Shown: piece after piece, positions 56,901-64,000 of the stretch | Layout of the letters: the number at the start of each line of letters is the position of its first letter | Position numbering within the stretch: position 1 is the first letter of the stretch | NCBI RefSeq assembly: GCF_021440085.1 | Contig: NZ_JAKCPW010000003.1 | Span: forward strand, 372,001-436,000 | DNA from: Dyadobacter sp. CY261 | GTDB taxonomy: Bacteria > Bacteroidota > Bacteroidia > Cytophagales > Spirosomataceae | Direction of reading: 5' to 3' | DNA length: 64,000 bases | Made by a program: the position numbers and the translations under genes | The notes under the pieces: model-generated | Seen by the model: only the letters and a program-made list of their open reading frames with translations | What the model was told of the DNA's origin: nothing | Databases searched by the model: none

Positions 56901-58255
56901 GCCACATTCATGGCCGTATCCAGCGGGTTAAGGCCCTGCGCCGACCATTCCCATGGCCCGCGGCTCATTCCGCTCGTAATCGCCTGTAACACCGGCACGT
57001 TAAAATCCTGCAATACTGTCACAACACCATTCGCATGCCCCGCCGGCTTAATGTCACTCATCGCAAACGAAATAGTATTGATCAGCACATCGATGCCCAT
57101 TCCGGCTTCACGTTCGAAATATTCGAATGCAAAAGGCTTACCCGTTTCTGCGTCGATTGATTTGAGCGAAGACGTAAATACAGGCAGCGCATTTACGCCA
57201 CGGTCTTCCAGCGAGCGGATGATCGCGTCGACAAAACCGGTATTGCCACTCAGCCAATGTGCCCGGTAGAATGAAATGCCGATCGTCGCCAATGCTGGAT
57301 CGCGGTATTTCAGCCAGTCCGACTTGTCGGCAAATTCCGGCAGATCGGGATGGTAAATGCCATGTTCCGGCAAATGCATGGGAGCCCCGGCCCCGAAACC
57401 GGTCATCAGCAAATGGTCGGACAGATAGCTTAGCATGGCGATCAGGTTATTGTACCCTCCCGCCTGCAGATAGGCCAGCGTTTCTTGCAAAACAGCGGGT
57501 GAAACCGTCGAAACCGCTGCAAACTCCGGATTTAATTCCCCGGTACCGCTTACGACGATCAGATGCTGCCCCCGTTGACCGGCCAGCTTGACCAGCTCAT
57601 TAAAACCAGGAATGCTGCTCAGCCGCCCATGAATGCGGATAATAATGATCCTTGCCGCCGCAATTTCCCTTTGCAAGAGCTGCTGCATTTGCTCCTCGCT
57701 CTTGATCGCCATCAGGCTGATGCCCGTTGTCTTTGGGAAATCATCGGGCAGAAGTTGCAACGCCCGATCGAGCGTCAACAAGTCGGTGTCAGCGTGTGTG
57801 AGAAATACGACCCCGTCGGCCGGAACGGCGGTCTGCCCAAGTTCAGTGGAGGTTTCCGAACCTTTCCAGGTGTAAAATTGAAATACATATTCAGCCAGGT
57901 CCGAGGGCGGCACCAGGTATCGGTCGGCCTTCACCATACTTTCGATATAATCAAAGATCGCGATGATCTGCCAGTCGTAATTAACGGAATGGAACCACAC
58001 CGAATGCCCGTCGAACAGCAACGTCACCACATTCGCGAGCGTACATGGCCCAAGGCATCCTCCCTTGGTCATGTGTACGACATTTCGTAGTTTTCTCCGT
58101 AACCATTCACTTTTGTATAACTCGACCGGAATCGGTGCATAACCGCGGTCGACGCGCCCGCAGCAGCACGCGTTATAGCAATAGGAAAGATGCCCACGCC
58201 GCTGCACGAGGTTAATGGCTTTTCCGTCGGACCGCGTAACGCGCTGACGTTTCAT
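53975..58255 (-). CDS. cobN: Cobaltochelatase CobN with N-terminal ferredoxin-like domain
   Basis: About 1,426 residues, longer than usual CobN (about 1,250). Residues ~20-110 form a thioredoxin-like [2Fe-2S] ferredoxin module: C26, C30-C32, C67 and C71 in [11 protein letters not shown] and GGCLGPC. The CobN large-subunit body follows, with [26 protein letters not shown] and [21 protein letters not shown] (key block [11 protein letters not shown]). It inserts cobalt into hydrogenobyrinate a,c-diamide with the fused AAA/VWA protein. ATG 58255 overlaps the cobB stop by four bases; an upstream ATG at 58279 is less likely. Confidence 0.92.
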   Translation of the reverse strand: MKRQRVTRSDGKAINLVQRRGHLSYCYNACCCGRVDRGYAPIPVELYKSEWLRRKLRNVVHMTKGGCLGPCTLANVVTLLFDGHSVWFHSVNYDWQIIAIFDYIESMVKADRYLVPPSDLAEYVFQFYTWKGSETSTELGQTAVPADGVVFLTHADTDLLTLDRALQLLPDDFPKTTGISLMAIKSEEQMQQLLQREIAAARIIIIRIHGRLSSIPGFNELVKLAGQRGQHLIVVSGTGELNPEFAAVSTVSPAVLQETLAYLQAGGYNNLIAMLSYLSDHLLMTGFGAGAPMHLPEHGIYHPDLPEFADKSDWLKYRDPALATIGISFYRAHWLSGNTGFVDAIIRSLEDRGVNALPVFTSSLKSIDAETGKPFAFEYFEREAGMGIDVLINTISFAMSDIKPAGHANGVVTVLQDFNVPVLQAITSGMSRGPWEWSAQGLNPLDTAMNVAIPEFDGRIITVPVSFKEKGRDARGYVPLEDRVERVTSLAIRFARLRHLRNADKKVAFILTNSNTKASQIGNAVGLDAPASLLNILSAMQDEGYRIDELPPTGTALIHALIDLCAYDENFLTPGQLAQAAARVPAAQYADWFNELPEAAQQKMLKQWGPAPGETYVHEGHIALAGLDLGNAFIALQPPRGYGMDADAIYHQPDLPPTHHYYALYRWLRDSWDADAIVHVGKHGTLEWLPGKGIGLSENCFPDAFLGDLPLFYPFIINDPGEGSQAKRRAHAVIIDHLTPPMTSADSYGELAQLTQLVDEYYQVESLDPSKLPLLQRQIWDLIKQTNLDADLSAMLSRDHGDHKHDWDDEMTPEGVPVGLAEMDGKDIAHLIEDIDGYLCELGAAQIRNGLHTLGEMPVGDALIDMLQSLTRLPNGPVPGMQATLAALHGFDIETLHQQKGQRLPVLPEAFASWAGRPVATHADALEVLDEMALHLIRLFEYHRFDPKTIDRVIFEAINQNPTLPQLAGLRAILKFMAEELVPNLARTDEEIIHLLHGLSGGYVPAGPSGAPTRGMAHILPTGRNFYAVDPRVLPSKAAWEVGQQLAKEVLDRHWKETGRYPESVGISIWGTSAMRTHGDDVAEVLALLGVKPVWQAESRRITGLQMIGIAELGRPRIDVTTRISGFFRDAFPHLIELMDEAVQMVIAADEPLEMNFIKKHYLKELAELQKDDSLPIEEAEERAAFRIFGAAPGSYGAGILPLINEKNWRTDGDFAQVYINWGGYAYSRNVQGVDARKEFTQRLASVEVALHNQDNREHDLFDSDDYLQFHGGMIATIRNLTGQQPRHYFGDSQNPARPVVRDLKEETLRVFRSRVVNPKWIESIKKHGYKGALELTATVDYLFGYDATAHVVDDWMYEKVAETYALDPAMQQFFEENSPWALHAVAERLLEAAQRGLWEKPSEEALEGLKNLYLKSEALLESRAE

Positions 58256-59631
58256 TTTGGGCGATGGGCTGTCTGCCATTTCCTTGCGGTATTTTGAATG
58301 GATTTGTTGATGAAGTGTTGAATGAAATCGGGTTTATCGGCCCAGTAGAAGTGTGTATAGGAGGCAAAAGTGTTTTGTTTGCGGAAAAGTTGTGTATCGA
58401 CCGACATGCCCTTTGCATTGGTCAATCGCGCATTTTCTGCCTGCATCTGGTGTTCTTTCAATGCCGAGTAATGAAATTCGTGGCCATTTATTTCCAGTCC
58501 GTCCCAATGCATCGTCCGATAACCCAGCGTCATTCTTGATTGTTGCAACGTAGTCTCGCAATCCAGCACACCAGCCATTGGAAAAACATCGCCGCTGCTG
58601 GTAATGATCGACTTTCCCAGATACATCATCCCGCCACATTCGGCGTAGGTCAATCCACCGTTTTCACAATATCGTTTGACGCTTTCCAGCATCGAAAAAT
58701 TATCGGAAAGTTCTTTGGCGAACAGCTCTGGGTAACCTCCGGGCAGGTATAGCAGATCTGTTTGAGGTAATACACGGTCGTTTAAAGGACTGAACCATTG
58801 CACTTTACCAAACTCCTTCAACGACGCTATGTTCTGGTGATATAAAAAGGAAAACGCCTCGTCCTGCGCCACCGTAATCTTCAATTCCAGGGAATTGTTC
58901 TCCTGGACTAAGGTGTCTTTTTGACTTAAAACAACCTCATTTTCAAACGGATCAGCCGACGAAGTGATTTCCAGCAACCGGTCGACATTCACCGTCCGAG
59001 GGATAATTTCCGCCAGCCTTTCGATAACACGTTCGTAATCAATTTCAGCGGTGATATGTAACCCCAGGTGCCTGGAAGGAATGCGCAAATCCTCGTTTTT
59101 AGGCAAATAACCCAACGCCTCCACGCCCGCGTCCGCACAAGCATCCTTTAAAAAGCTATAATGCGATTCGGTATTCACAAAATTGAAAATCACCCCCACC
59201 ACGCGGATTCCGGGAAAGAAGTTTTTTAACCCATAAATCAGCGGCGCGGCGGAATAGGCCATCGAACCGGCATTGATCACTAACACTACGGGCATATTAA
59301 GCAACGCCGCGATCTCCGCGCTGCTGCCCCGCATTTTATCCGCCCCATCGAAAAGCCCCATTACGCCCTCGGTCACGCTCACATCCGCCCGGGATGCGTA
59401 ATGCGCGTACACTCCCCTCACGTGCGCCTCCGAAGCCATGAAAGTGTCGAGGTTCAGGCCGGGCCTGCCTGCCGCCGTGGAATGGTGAATAGTATCAATA
59501 TAATCCGGCCCGCATTTGAAAGGCTGCACCCCCAATCCCCTGTTTTTCAGCACACGCAAAAGCCCCAGGGTCAAGGTCGTCTTGCCCGAATTACTCGAAG
59601 GAGCGGAAATGAGGAAATTGGATTTTGTCAT
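58252..59631 (-). CDS. cobB: Cobyrinate/hydrogenobyrinate a,c-diamide synthase CobB
   Basis: A 459-residue CbiA/CobB amidase. The P-loop [17 protein letters not shown] is at the start and [11 protein letters not shown] comes next. In the C-terminal class I glutaminase domain, Cys is in [10 protein letters not shown] and His in ASYTHFYW. It forms the a,c-diamide that CobN uses, so gene order follows the pathway. It is the first gene of the right-hand operon; its riboswitch lies about 660 bases upstream beyond a toxin-antitoxin remnant. Confidence 0.93.
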   Translation of the reverse strand: MTKSNFLISAPSSNSGKTTLTLGLLRVLKNRGLGVQPFKCGPDYIDTIHHSTAAGRPGLNLDTFMASEAHVRGVYAHYASRADVSVTEGVMGLFDGADKMRGSSAEIAALLNMPVVLVINAGSMAYSAAPLIYGLKNFFPGIRVVGVIFNFVNTESHYSFLKDACADAGVEALGYLPKNEDLRIPSRHLGLHITAEIDYERVIERLAEIIPRTVNVDRLLEITSSADPFENEVVLSQKDTLVQENNSLELKITVAQDEAFSFLYHQNIASLKEFGKVQWFSPLNDRVLPQTDLLYLPGGYPELFAKELSDNFSMLESVKRYCENGGLTYAECGGMMYLGKSIITSSGDVFPMAGVLDCETTLQQSRMTLGYRTMHWDGLEINGHEFHYSALKEHQMQAENARLTNAKGMSVDTQLFRKQNTFASYTHFYWADKPDFIQHFINKSIQNTARKWQTAHRPK

Positions 59632-59687
59632 AGTTCAGGTGTTCCCGGCGGCTATTTATTTAAGCTGAGTGATTGCTACTTTGAAAT

Positions 59688-59906
59688 ATGAGAAAAACAA
59701 AAACATTGAAAACCAACTATGCGCTTCCAGGTCAGCCCATGGCCGGCGAAGAAGCCAAACGCATGGTAGAAGAAGCTCAACAAGGAAAATTTCATTCTAT
59801 GGACGATTTAAAACGGAAAATCGCTGAATGGAAGTTGAAATTCGCCCGGCAGTTATCAGCGATCTCGCCATCGAAAGCCTTGAGAACGTTTACCTGTATG
59901 GTCTGA
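59688..59906 (+). CDS. Antitoxin-like protein of a toxin-antitoxin pair
   Basis: A 72-residue hydrophilic protein: MAGEEAKRMVEEAQQGKF then MDDLKRKIAEWKLKFAR, a pattern seen in small antitoxins preceding ParE/RelE toxins in Bacteroidota. The next gene's start lies inside its 3' part (59828), a coupling typical of such pairs. It is antisense to the cobB leader. Family not certain. Confidence 0.55.
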   Translation: MRKTKTLKTNYALPGQPMAGEEAKRMVEEAQQGKFHSMDDLKRKIAEWKLKFARQLSAISPSKALRTFTCMV

Positions 59907-60168
59907 AAACCTTTTCCCACTCCTCTGCAACAGTTTTCGTAGAAGAACTCTACACCCGCATCAACCAGCTTTCTTTCTAATATCTTCACCATTCCATTTG
60001 TCTTTTCATCCCGACGAAAACCGGCATTTACAGAAACCTGCAACACGGCAAGTACCTGGTCATTGACCGAATCAGGTCGGAACGGATTGAAGTTCTGAAC
60101 ATCATTCATAGCAGTCGCATGCCATCGAAGATTAAAGCCGCGAGAAAATCAGGATTTGACATGCGTTA
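59828..60168 (+). pseudogene. ParE/RelE-family toxin with an in-frame stop
   Basis: The frame from ATG 59828 reads MEVEIRPAVISDLAIESL, then FVEELYTRINQLSF, a TAA at 59978-59980, and continues in the same frame with CLFIPTKTGIYRNLQHGKYL, RIEVLNIIHSSRMPSKIKAARK to TAA at 60166. These are the ParE-type blocks (KYLVIDRIR, IIHSSR). The stop splits the toxin at about residue 50, so it is probably inactive unless read through. Upstream antitoxin overlaps it. Confidence 0.7.
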
Positions 60169-60223
60169 ACCCGCAATCAGAGAAATCAGCAAGAAAAAGA
60201 AAGGCATACCCAGGCAGCACCGC

Positions 60224-60240
60224 CACCCGGCAATCGGGTG
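60224..60240. repeat. Hairpin downstream of the minus-strand riboswitch
   Basis: CACCCG (60224-60229) and CGGGTG (60235-60240) form a six-base stem. A neighbouring CGGGTT/ACCCG pairing overlaps it, so two alternative hairpins exclude each other. No good T-tract follows. Confidence 0.4.
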
Positions 60241-60291
60241 ATAACCCGACAAATATCCAAACCAGACCCTGCTTCATCCCGCGAAAGCATT

Positions 60292-60436
60292 GTCAACAAG
60301 AAAAGGACCGGTGCTCTGGCTTGGAAATTCAATGAGTGAATGTTCACTCATTGAGCTTCCCTTACAGTTGCGCGACAGCTCGTGATTTTCACACGATTCC
60401 CCTGGAATGCGTTGATACGCAATACCTTTTCCTGTT
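60292..60436 (-). ncRNA. Cobalamin riboswitch reading toward cobB
   Basis: The minus strand shows AGGGGAATCG, GTGTGAAAATCACGAGC, the B12 box region GCGCAACTGTAAGG (about 60358-60371), a hairpin-forming insert, and AAGCCAGAGCACCGG at the 3' end. All elements are in the right order. It points to cobB, with 660 bases and a toxin-antitoxin remnant in between. Regulation of cobB-cobN-chlID-cobQ-cobD-cbiB is inferred. Confidence 0.85.
60330..60353. repeat. Palindromic insert in the minus-strand riboswitch
   Basis: CAATGAGTGAATGTTCACTCATTG is an 11-base palindrome with a two-base centre (at most 10 pairs with a 4-base loop). It occupies the variable stem of the aptamer and shares its ATGAGTGAATG core with the plus-strand riboswitch. 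Confidence 0.75.
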
Positions 60437-60467
60437 GGAGAAGTATGTTAAAGAACTTTTTGTATCG

Positions 60468-60475
60468 TAAAGTTA
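60468..60475 (-). promoter_or_regulatory. Weak -7 box for the minus-strand riboswitch
   Basis: TAACTTTA on the minus strand resembles TAnnTTTG with one mismatch, about 30 bases before the aptamer. Low confidence. Confidence 0.35.
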
Positions 60476-60519
60476 GCGGTATTCACCTATTTTCCGGGTT
60501 TATCTCCAACAAAAAACCA

Positions 60520-60527
60520 TAGCTTTG
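60520..60527 (+). promoter_or_regulatory. Bacteroidota-type -7 box for the plus-strand riboswitch
   Basis: TAGCTTTG matches TAnnTTTG and lies about 15 bases before the aptamer's 5' end. Confidence 0.5.
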
Positions 60528-60537
60528 CGCATTCATT

Positions 60538-60745
60538 GGTTCGCGCCTCCGGCGTGATTAAAAGGGAATCCGGTGCAAATCCGGAGCAGTACCCGCTGCT
60601 GTAAGTTCACTAACGATATCCTGGCAAGATGCCACTGGGGATTTTAATGAGTGAATGTGCAAATGAGACACATTCACTCATTATCCCGGGAAGGTGCCAT
60701 GGATTTGAACGAGCCAGAAGACCTGCCGTTGAAATGATCCGGTTT
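60538..60745 (+). ncRNA. Cobalamin riboswitch upstream of the permease and BtuB
   Basis: On the plus strand: AAAAGGGAATCC, GGTGCAAATCCGGAGCAG, the B12 box CCCGCTGCTGTAAG (about 60590-60604), a long hairpin insert, then GAGCCAGAAGACCTGCC (60711-60727). It ends about 100 bases before the permease start. It is divergent from the second riboswitch, with about 100 bases between the two aptamers. Confidence 0.94.
60645..60683. repeat. 15-base inverted repeat in the plus-strand riboswitch
   Basis: TAATGAGTGAATGTG (60645-60659) and CACATTCACTCATTA (60669-60683) pair perfectly around a nine-base loop. It occupies the variable stem and is related in sequence to the palindrome in the divergent riboswitch. 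Confidence 0.85.
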
Positions 60746-60848
60746 TGCTTTCGGGAAGAAAGGCAAGAGGAAACGGCAGGCTGCATCGTGGCCGCGCTAC
60801 TCCCTGCATTCTCCCATAAGTTATTTTCTAATTTATGCGGAAATCCAA

Positions 60849-61493
60849 ATGATTCATTATCTGCTTATTGATTCACTGCTCCTCGGCGTGCAGCATTCCT
60901 TCGAGCCCGACCATATGGCGGCAGTTTCGGTCCTTGCGACAGAAGAAAACAAGAGCGCTGTCCAGCGGGGCCCTGCCCTCCGTTGGAAACTTATCTGGCG
61001 GTCGTCGCATTGGGCGCTCGGGCATTCACTTACGCTCATTTTGTTTGCCATTCTCGTGCTATTGCTCAAATCCACGTTGTCGCTGCAAATTGCCGATCAG
61101 GTGGAAATGCTCGTGGGGCCGCTTATGATATGGCTGGGTATGCTGGCCATTAGTAGAAATTTCAGGAAAAAGATAGTTCCGGTCGATCGGGGGGAGCGTA
61201 AAGTCAGCCGTTCGTTCTGGGTCGGGATGGTGCACGGGCTTGCGGGAACAGGCGGGGCTTGCGCAGTGGCGCTTACACTCGCGGCACGCGATGCCATGAC
61301 AGCCGTTTGGATCATTATTCTGCAAAGTATCGGCATTATCTTCTCCATGTCGGCATATGGCTACTTCTTTGCGTTTTCTATCGGCCGTTTTTCCGGAAAG
61401 CGCGAGCGTTTTCTGATGATCGTCAATTACCTGGTCGGTGCATTGTCGATCATTATTGGTGCAATAACCCTTTTTGAATCATTTCCATTTTAA
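60849..61493 (+). CDS. Candidate cobalt permease (NicO/UreH-like)
   Basis: A 214-residue membrane protein with about six helices. It begins LLLGVQHSFEPDHMAAVSVL, close to the HxxxxDH metal motif of nickel/cobalt transporters (His15, Asp20, His21). A second block reads VGMVHGLAGTGGACAV, where nickel/cobalt and UreH-type transporters carry a HGLAG-like turn. The cobalamin riboswitch directly upstream and BtuB downstream (2-base gap) make cobalt uptake the best inference. Not a characterised member that I recognise. Confidence 0.72.
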   Translation: MIHYLLIDSLLLGVQHSFEPDHMAAVSVLATEENKSAVQRGPALRWKLIWRSSHWALGHSLTLILFAILVLLLKSTLSLQIADQVEMLVGPLMIWLGMLAISRNFRKKIVPVDRGERKVSRSFWVGMVHGLAGTGGACAVALTLAARDAMTAVWIIILQSIGIIFSMSAYGYFFAFSIGRFSGKRERFLMIVNYLVGALSIIIGAITLFESFPF

Positions 61494-61495
61494 TA

Positions 61496-63685
61496 ATGCA
61501 TTCCCAATTCTACCAGTTCGCCAGCGTGTCCGCAAGGGGGCTGCTTCTTTCGTTAGTCGCATTTCATGCTGCATCTGCACAGGAGAATGTCGCCGACTCT
61601 GCCAGCCGCAAGTTGCTGGATCCGGTTGTCGTTACCGCTACCCGTTTTGAAACCAAAAAGGAAAAAATCTCCCAAAAGCTCGACATTATTCCCAAAGAAG
61701 ATATTCAAAACACCCCTTCCAACGACCTGACCGACATTGTCAGGAAAACTGCGGCTGTGGATGTCATTCAATACCCTAACCTTTCATCTGGCATTGGTAT
61801 ACGCGGTTTCCGCCCACAATTTTCAGGCCTGAACCAACGGACGCTATTGCTGATCGACGGTCGTCCTGCCGGAGCTACCAACCTTTCGCAGATCAACCTG
61901 AATGGCATCGAGCGCATCGAAGTGCTGAAAGGGCCCGCGTCGTCGCTGTATGGGTCCCAGGCGATGGGCGGAGTGATCAATGTGATTACCCAGCATTCCA
62001 AAGGTGCACCGGGTGGCAATGCATTTCTGGAATATGGCAGTTTTAAAACATTGCAGGCCGGGCTCAATACCGGCGGGAATCTGACATCCAAATTCGATTA
62101 TGATCTGTCTTTCAGTTATTTTGAAAGGTCAAAGGATTACAAAATCGGCAAGAATAACTGGCTGCGTAATGCATTGGGCTACCAGCACGCACGAAAGAAT
62201 TACACCGACAGGCCGACCGTCGAAACGGATGAAACTACGGGTGACGGATTACGACGTGCTTTCACGGAGCTGCATTACTATTCCGGTGCATTGCGGCTGG
62301 GCTACCAGATTGCAAAAAACTGGCGCATAGATGTGCGCGGGGAACAGTTTCAGGCAAAGGATGTGGAATCGCCTGGCGAGCTGTCGTCGGGAAGCACCGA
62401 GGCTAGTACCAAGGATGTCGATCGTCAGGCGGTGGACATTTCATTGTCAGGGCGGTTGGGCCAGCACAGCCCATCTGTGAAAGTTTATGCCTCGGAAGAG
62501 AATACTAAAAACTACACTCAAAATGTATCGGGCAAACCCGTTATTCCTTTCCGCTCCGCGCAAGGCCATAATGCATGGAAGGGCATTCAGGTCAAAGATG
62601 TATGGAAATTAGGGCAACATTCGGTGATATTAGGCTACGATTATCTCAATGCATCCACCAACAGCCGCCGCTGGACGAACGACACCACCGAGCGTGCTCC
62701 TACTCAGCCCGAATATGCCCTTATTTCCAGCGCATTCTTCGGACAGGCATTGCTGAATTTGGGTAAACTCACCCTGCAACCCGGCATCCGCCTTGACCAC
62801 ATTACTTCCGATGTCCGTGAAACGCCGCTGTTGCCTACCTATAAAGCCGGCAAAAAGTCCACCCCTTTCACCAGCCCAAGTCTTGGAATCACCTACGCAT
62901 TGCTTCCGTCAATTCGCGCTAAGGCGAACATCGGTCGTGCATTCGTTACCACGGATGCATACAGCGTAGCGGGATACAATGAAATCCGAGATTCCAAAGG
63001 CCGCATAGCAGTCACGGCCGGAAACCCCGATCTGAAAAACGAAAGCAGCCTCAGCTGGGATCTGGGACTGGAATTCACCAAACCGAAATCAGGCTTTGCT
63101 GCGAATGTGACATTCTATACTACCAAAGTCGAAAACCGAATTGCGAAAATTATCAGCGTCGTAAACGAACCATTAGAAAACGGTGACCTAATCACTTCGC
63201 GCGCAACGTTCGTCAACGCGGCAGATGCGCACATCACCGGTTTGGAAACCGAATTCTCTTACGATTTTGGTGCGCTGAGTAATTACCGCTACTCATTGAA
63301 AGCATTCTGGAACGGTAATTCTATAATCAAAGCTAAAGAACTCATCGTCGGCACCGACGCGTCCGAAGTCCGCCGCGACATTCAGAATGTAGCGCGCAAT
63401 ACGTTTAATTTCGGAATAGCTTATGATAATTTGAAGTGGCTGCAATTAAGGCTTTCCGGAAGGGCGATCGGCACGAGGAAAGATATCGATTACACTGATC
63501 CCATTAATCCTGAAATCGAATATCCGCAATACATGGTACTTGATTTCGTAGCACAGTTTAAAATCGCAGGCGGGCATACCATCGCATTGAAACTAAACAA
63601 TGTGACAGATGAAAATTACTACGAAAAGCGCGGCTACAACCTACCAGGCCGTGCGTTGTCGGTGCGATATTCGAAGAGTTTTTAA
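61496..63685 (+). CDS. btuB: TonB-dependent outer-membrane receptor, BtuB-like
   Basis: A 729-residue receptor. The signal peptide ends near residue 29, and DPVVVTATRFETKKEKIS is the TonB-box/plug start. The plug domain (about 45-160) has ERIEVLKGPASSLYGSQAMGGVINVIT (key block GPASSLYGSQAMGG), and a 22-strand-type barrel ends YSKSF with the usual terminal Phe. B12/corrinoid uptake is inferred from the riboswitch leader. Last gene of a two-gene operon, followed by a terminator. Confidence 0.9.
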   Translation: MHSQFYQFASVSARGLLLSLVAFHAASAQENVADSASRKLLDPVVVTATRFETKKEKISQKLDIIPKEDIQNTPSNDLTDIVRKTAAVDVIQYPNLSSGIGIRGFRPQFSGLNQRTLLLIDGRPAGATNLSQINLNGIERIEVLKGPASSLYGSQAMGGVINVITQHSKGAPGGNAFLEYGSFKTLQAGLNTGGNLTSKFDYDLSFSYFERSKDYKIGKNNWLRNALGYQHARKNYTDRPTVETDETTGDGLRRAFTELHYYSGALRLGYQIAKNWRIDVRGEQFQAKDVESPGELSSGSTEASTKDVDRQAVDISLSGRLGQHSPSVKVYASEENTKNYTQNVSGKPVIPFRSAQGHNAWKGIQVKDVWKLGQHSVILGYDYLNASTNSRRWTNDTTERAPTQPEYALISSAFFGQALLNLGKLTLQPGIRLDHITSDVRETPLLPTYKAGKKSTPFTSPSLGITYALLPSIRAKANIGRAFVTTDAYSVAGYNEIRDSKGRIAVTAGNPDLKNESSLSWDLGLEFTKPKSGFAANVTFYTTKVENRIAKIISVVNEPLENGDLITSRATFVNAADAHITGLETEFSYDFGALSNYRYSLKAFWNGNSIIKAKELIVGTDASEVRRDIQNVARNTFNFGIAYDNLKWLQLRLSGRAIGTRKDIDYTDPINPEIEYPQYMVLDFVAQFKIAGGHTIALKLNNVTDENYYEKRGYNLPGRALSVRYSKSF

Positions 63686-63689
63686 ACAT

Positions 63690-63719
63690 GTGGCCAGGCT
63701 AAATAACCTGGCCACTTTC
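63690..63719 (+). terminator. Terminator after the receptor gene
   Basis: GTGGCCAGG (63690-63698) pairs with CCTGGCCAC (63707-63715) around an eight-base loop, and TTTCATT follows. It separates btuB from the convergent SusD-like gene. Confidence 0.85.
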
Positions 63720-63721
63720 AT

Positions 63722-64000
63722 TCAGTATTTATCCCACCAATTCTTAGCACCCTTACTATTTCTACCTCCCAGTTTCTCCAAAGCCGTCCGATAATGTGCG
63801 CCGTTGAGAGACGCTTCCACGAGCGGATAGCTCATGCGTTTCGAAATATCCGTCACGTCCGGGTCGAGGGAGCCGTCCGCCGGAAGGACAAAGATCGCTT
63901 TTCCGGTGTTGGGATCTTTGAAATCAAGGCGGAGGCGTTCGAGCCAGCCCTGAATGCCCTGAGTGTACATGGCGATCCATTTCTGCGAACCGATGCAGTC
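63722..64000 (-). CDS. SusD/RagB-like lipoprotein, C-terminal part only
   Basis: The frame is open from the right window edge (before any start) to a stop at 63722. Visible residues include QKWIAMYTQGIQGWLERLR, the SusD-like block QKWIA(M/L)Y, and KRMSYPLVEASLNG with LGGRNSKGAKNWWDKY at the end, the usual C-terminal pattern of SusD-like proteins. A SusC-type receptor is expected further right on the same strand. Partial. Confidence 0.8.
   Translation of the reverse strand, partial: DCIGSQKWIAMYTQGIQGWLERLRLDFKDPNTGKAIFVLPADGSLDPDVTDISKRMSYPLVEASLNGAHYRTALEKLGGRNSKGAKNWWDKY

Noticed and set aside
1..64000. CRISPR arrays, tRNA or rRNA genes
   Set aside because: No repeat-spacer series, clover-leaf pattern or conserved rRNA sequence was seen by eye; a tRNA scan could still find something in the intergenic spaces.

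Overview
This 64 kb window is bacterial and looks like Bacteroidota, probably Cytophagales; Dyadobacter-like is my guess from gene content, not a database result. The signs are paired LytTR regulators and LytS-type kinases, a SusD-type gene at the right edge, two DUF1080 proteins, a Tat-exported phospholipase C, an ImuA/ImuB/DnaE2 set, and TAnnTTTG promoter boxes. Base composition is mixed, with more AT-rich patches near 3.0-4.6 kb and 20.9-22.4 kb.

Left part (1-20.3 kb) is mostly single genes and small operons. It holds a frameshifted esterase, a pirin, a GNAT acetyltransferase and an AT-rich FAD oxidoreductase. A frameshifted secreted protein, an NmrA-like reductase, an ArsR/SRPBCC/hydrolase operon with a double operator, an S41 peptidase and two LytTR/LytS two-component systems follow. 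A membrane-anchored esterase, a large von Willebrand A protein and an AraC-type regulator that stops inside its DNA-binding domain complete the region.

Middle part (20.3-42.8 kb) centres on DNA-damage tolerance. imuA lies about 5.4 kb upstream of imuB-dnaE2, and dinD diverges from imuB. A shared palindrome (TTGATATT-N3-AATATCAA type) precedes imuA and sits between dinD and imuB, and it is a good candidate SOS box. A second ArsR/SRPBCC pair has its own inverted operator copies. Further on are an MpaB-type oxygenase with a DUF2809 protein, a cytochrome c, a metallophosphoesterase, AlkD, phospholipase C, DoxX, and a very short sigma-factor/anti-sigma pair.

Right part (42.9-63.7 kb) is a cobalamin island with three cobalamin riboswitches. 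One (minus strand, ~47.6 kb) leads btuF-pduO-cobU-cobT-cobS-cobC. The second (minus, ~60.4 kb) leads, across an inserted toxin-antitoxin remnant, into cobB-cobN-chlID-cobQ-cobD-cbiB. The third (plus, ~60.6 kb) leads a candidate cobalt permease and a BtuB-like TonB receptor. CobN carries an N-terminal ferredoxin-like cysteine domain, and the chelatase AAA and VWA subunits are fused into one protein. An Rpn-type nuclease gene lies between the two halves of the cluster. No early corrin-ring methyltransferase and no BtuC/BtuD gene is in the window. The right edge has the C-terminus of a SusD-like protein.

Several genes carry single-base frame disruptions (esterase at ~215, secreted protein at ~5,210, possibly a small protein at ~35,140), and the toxin carries an in-frame stop. 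Raw reads would be needed to tell decay from sequencing error.
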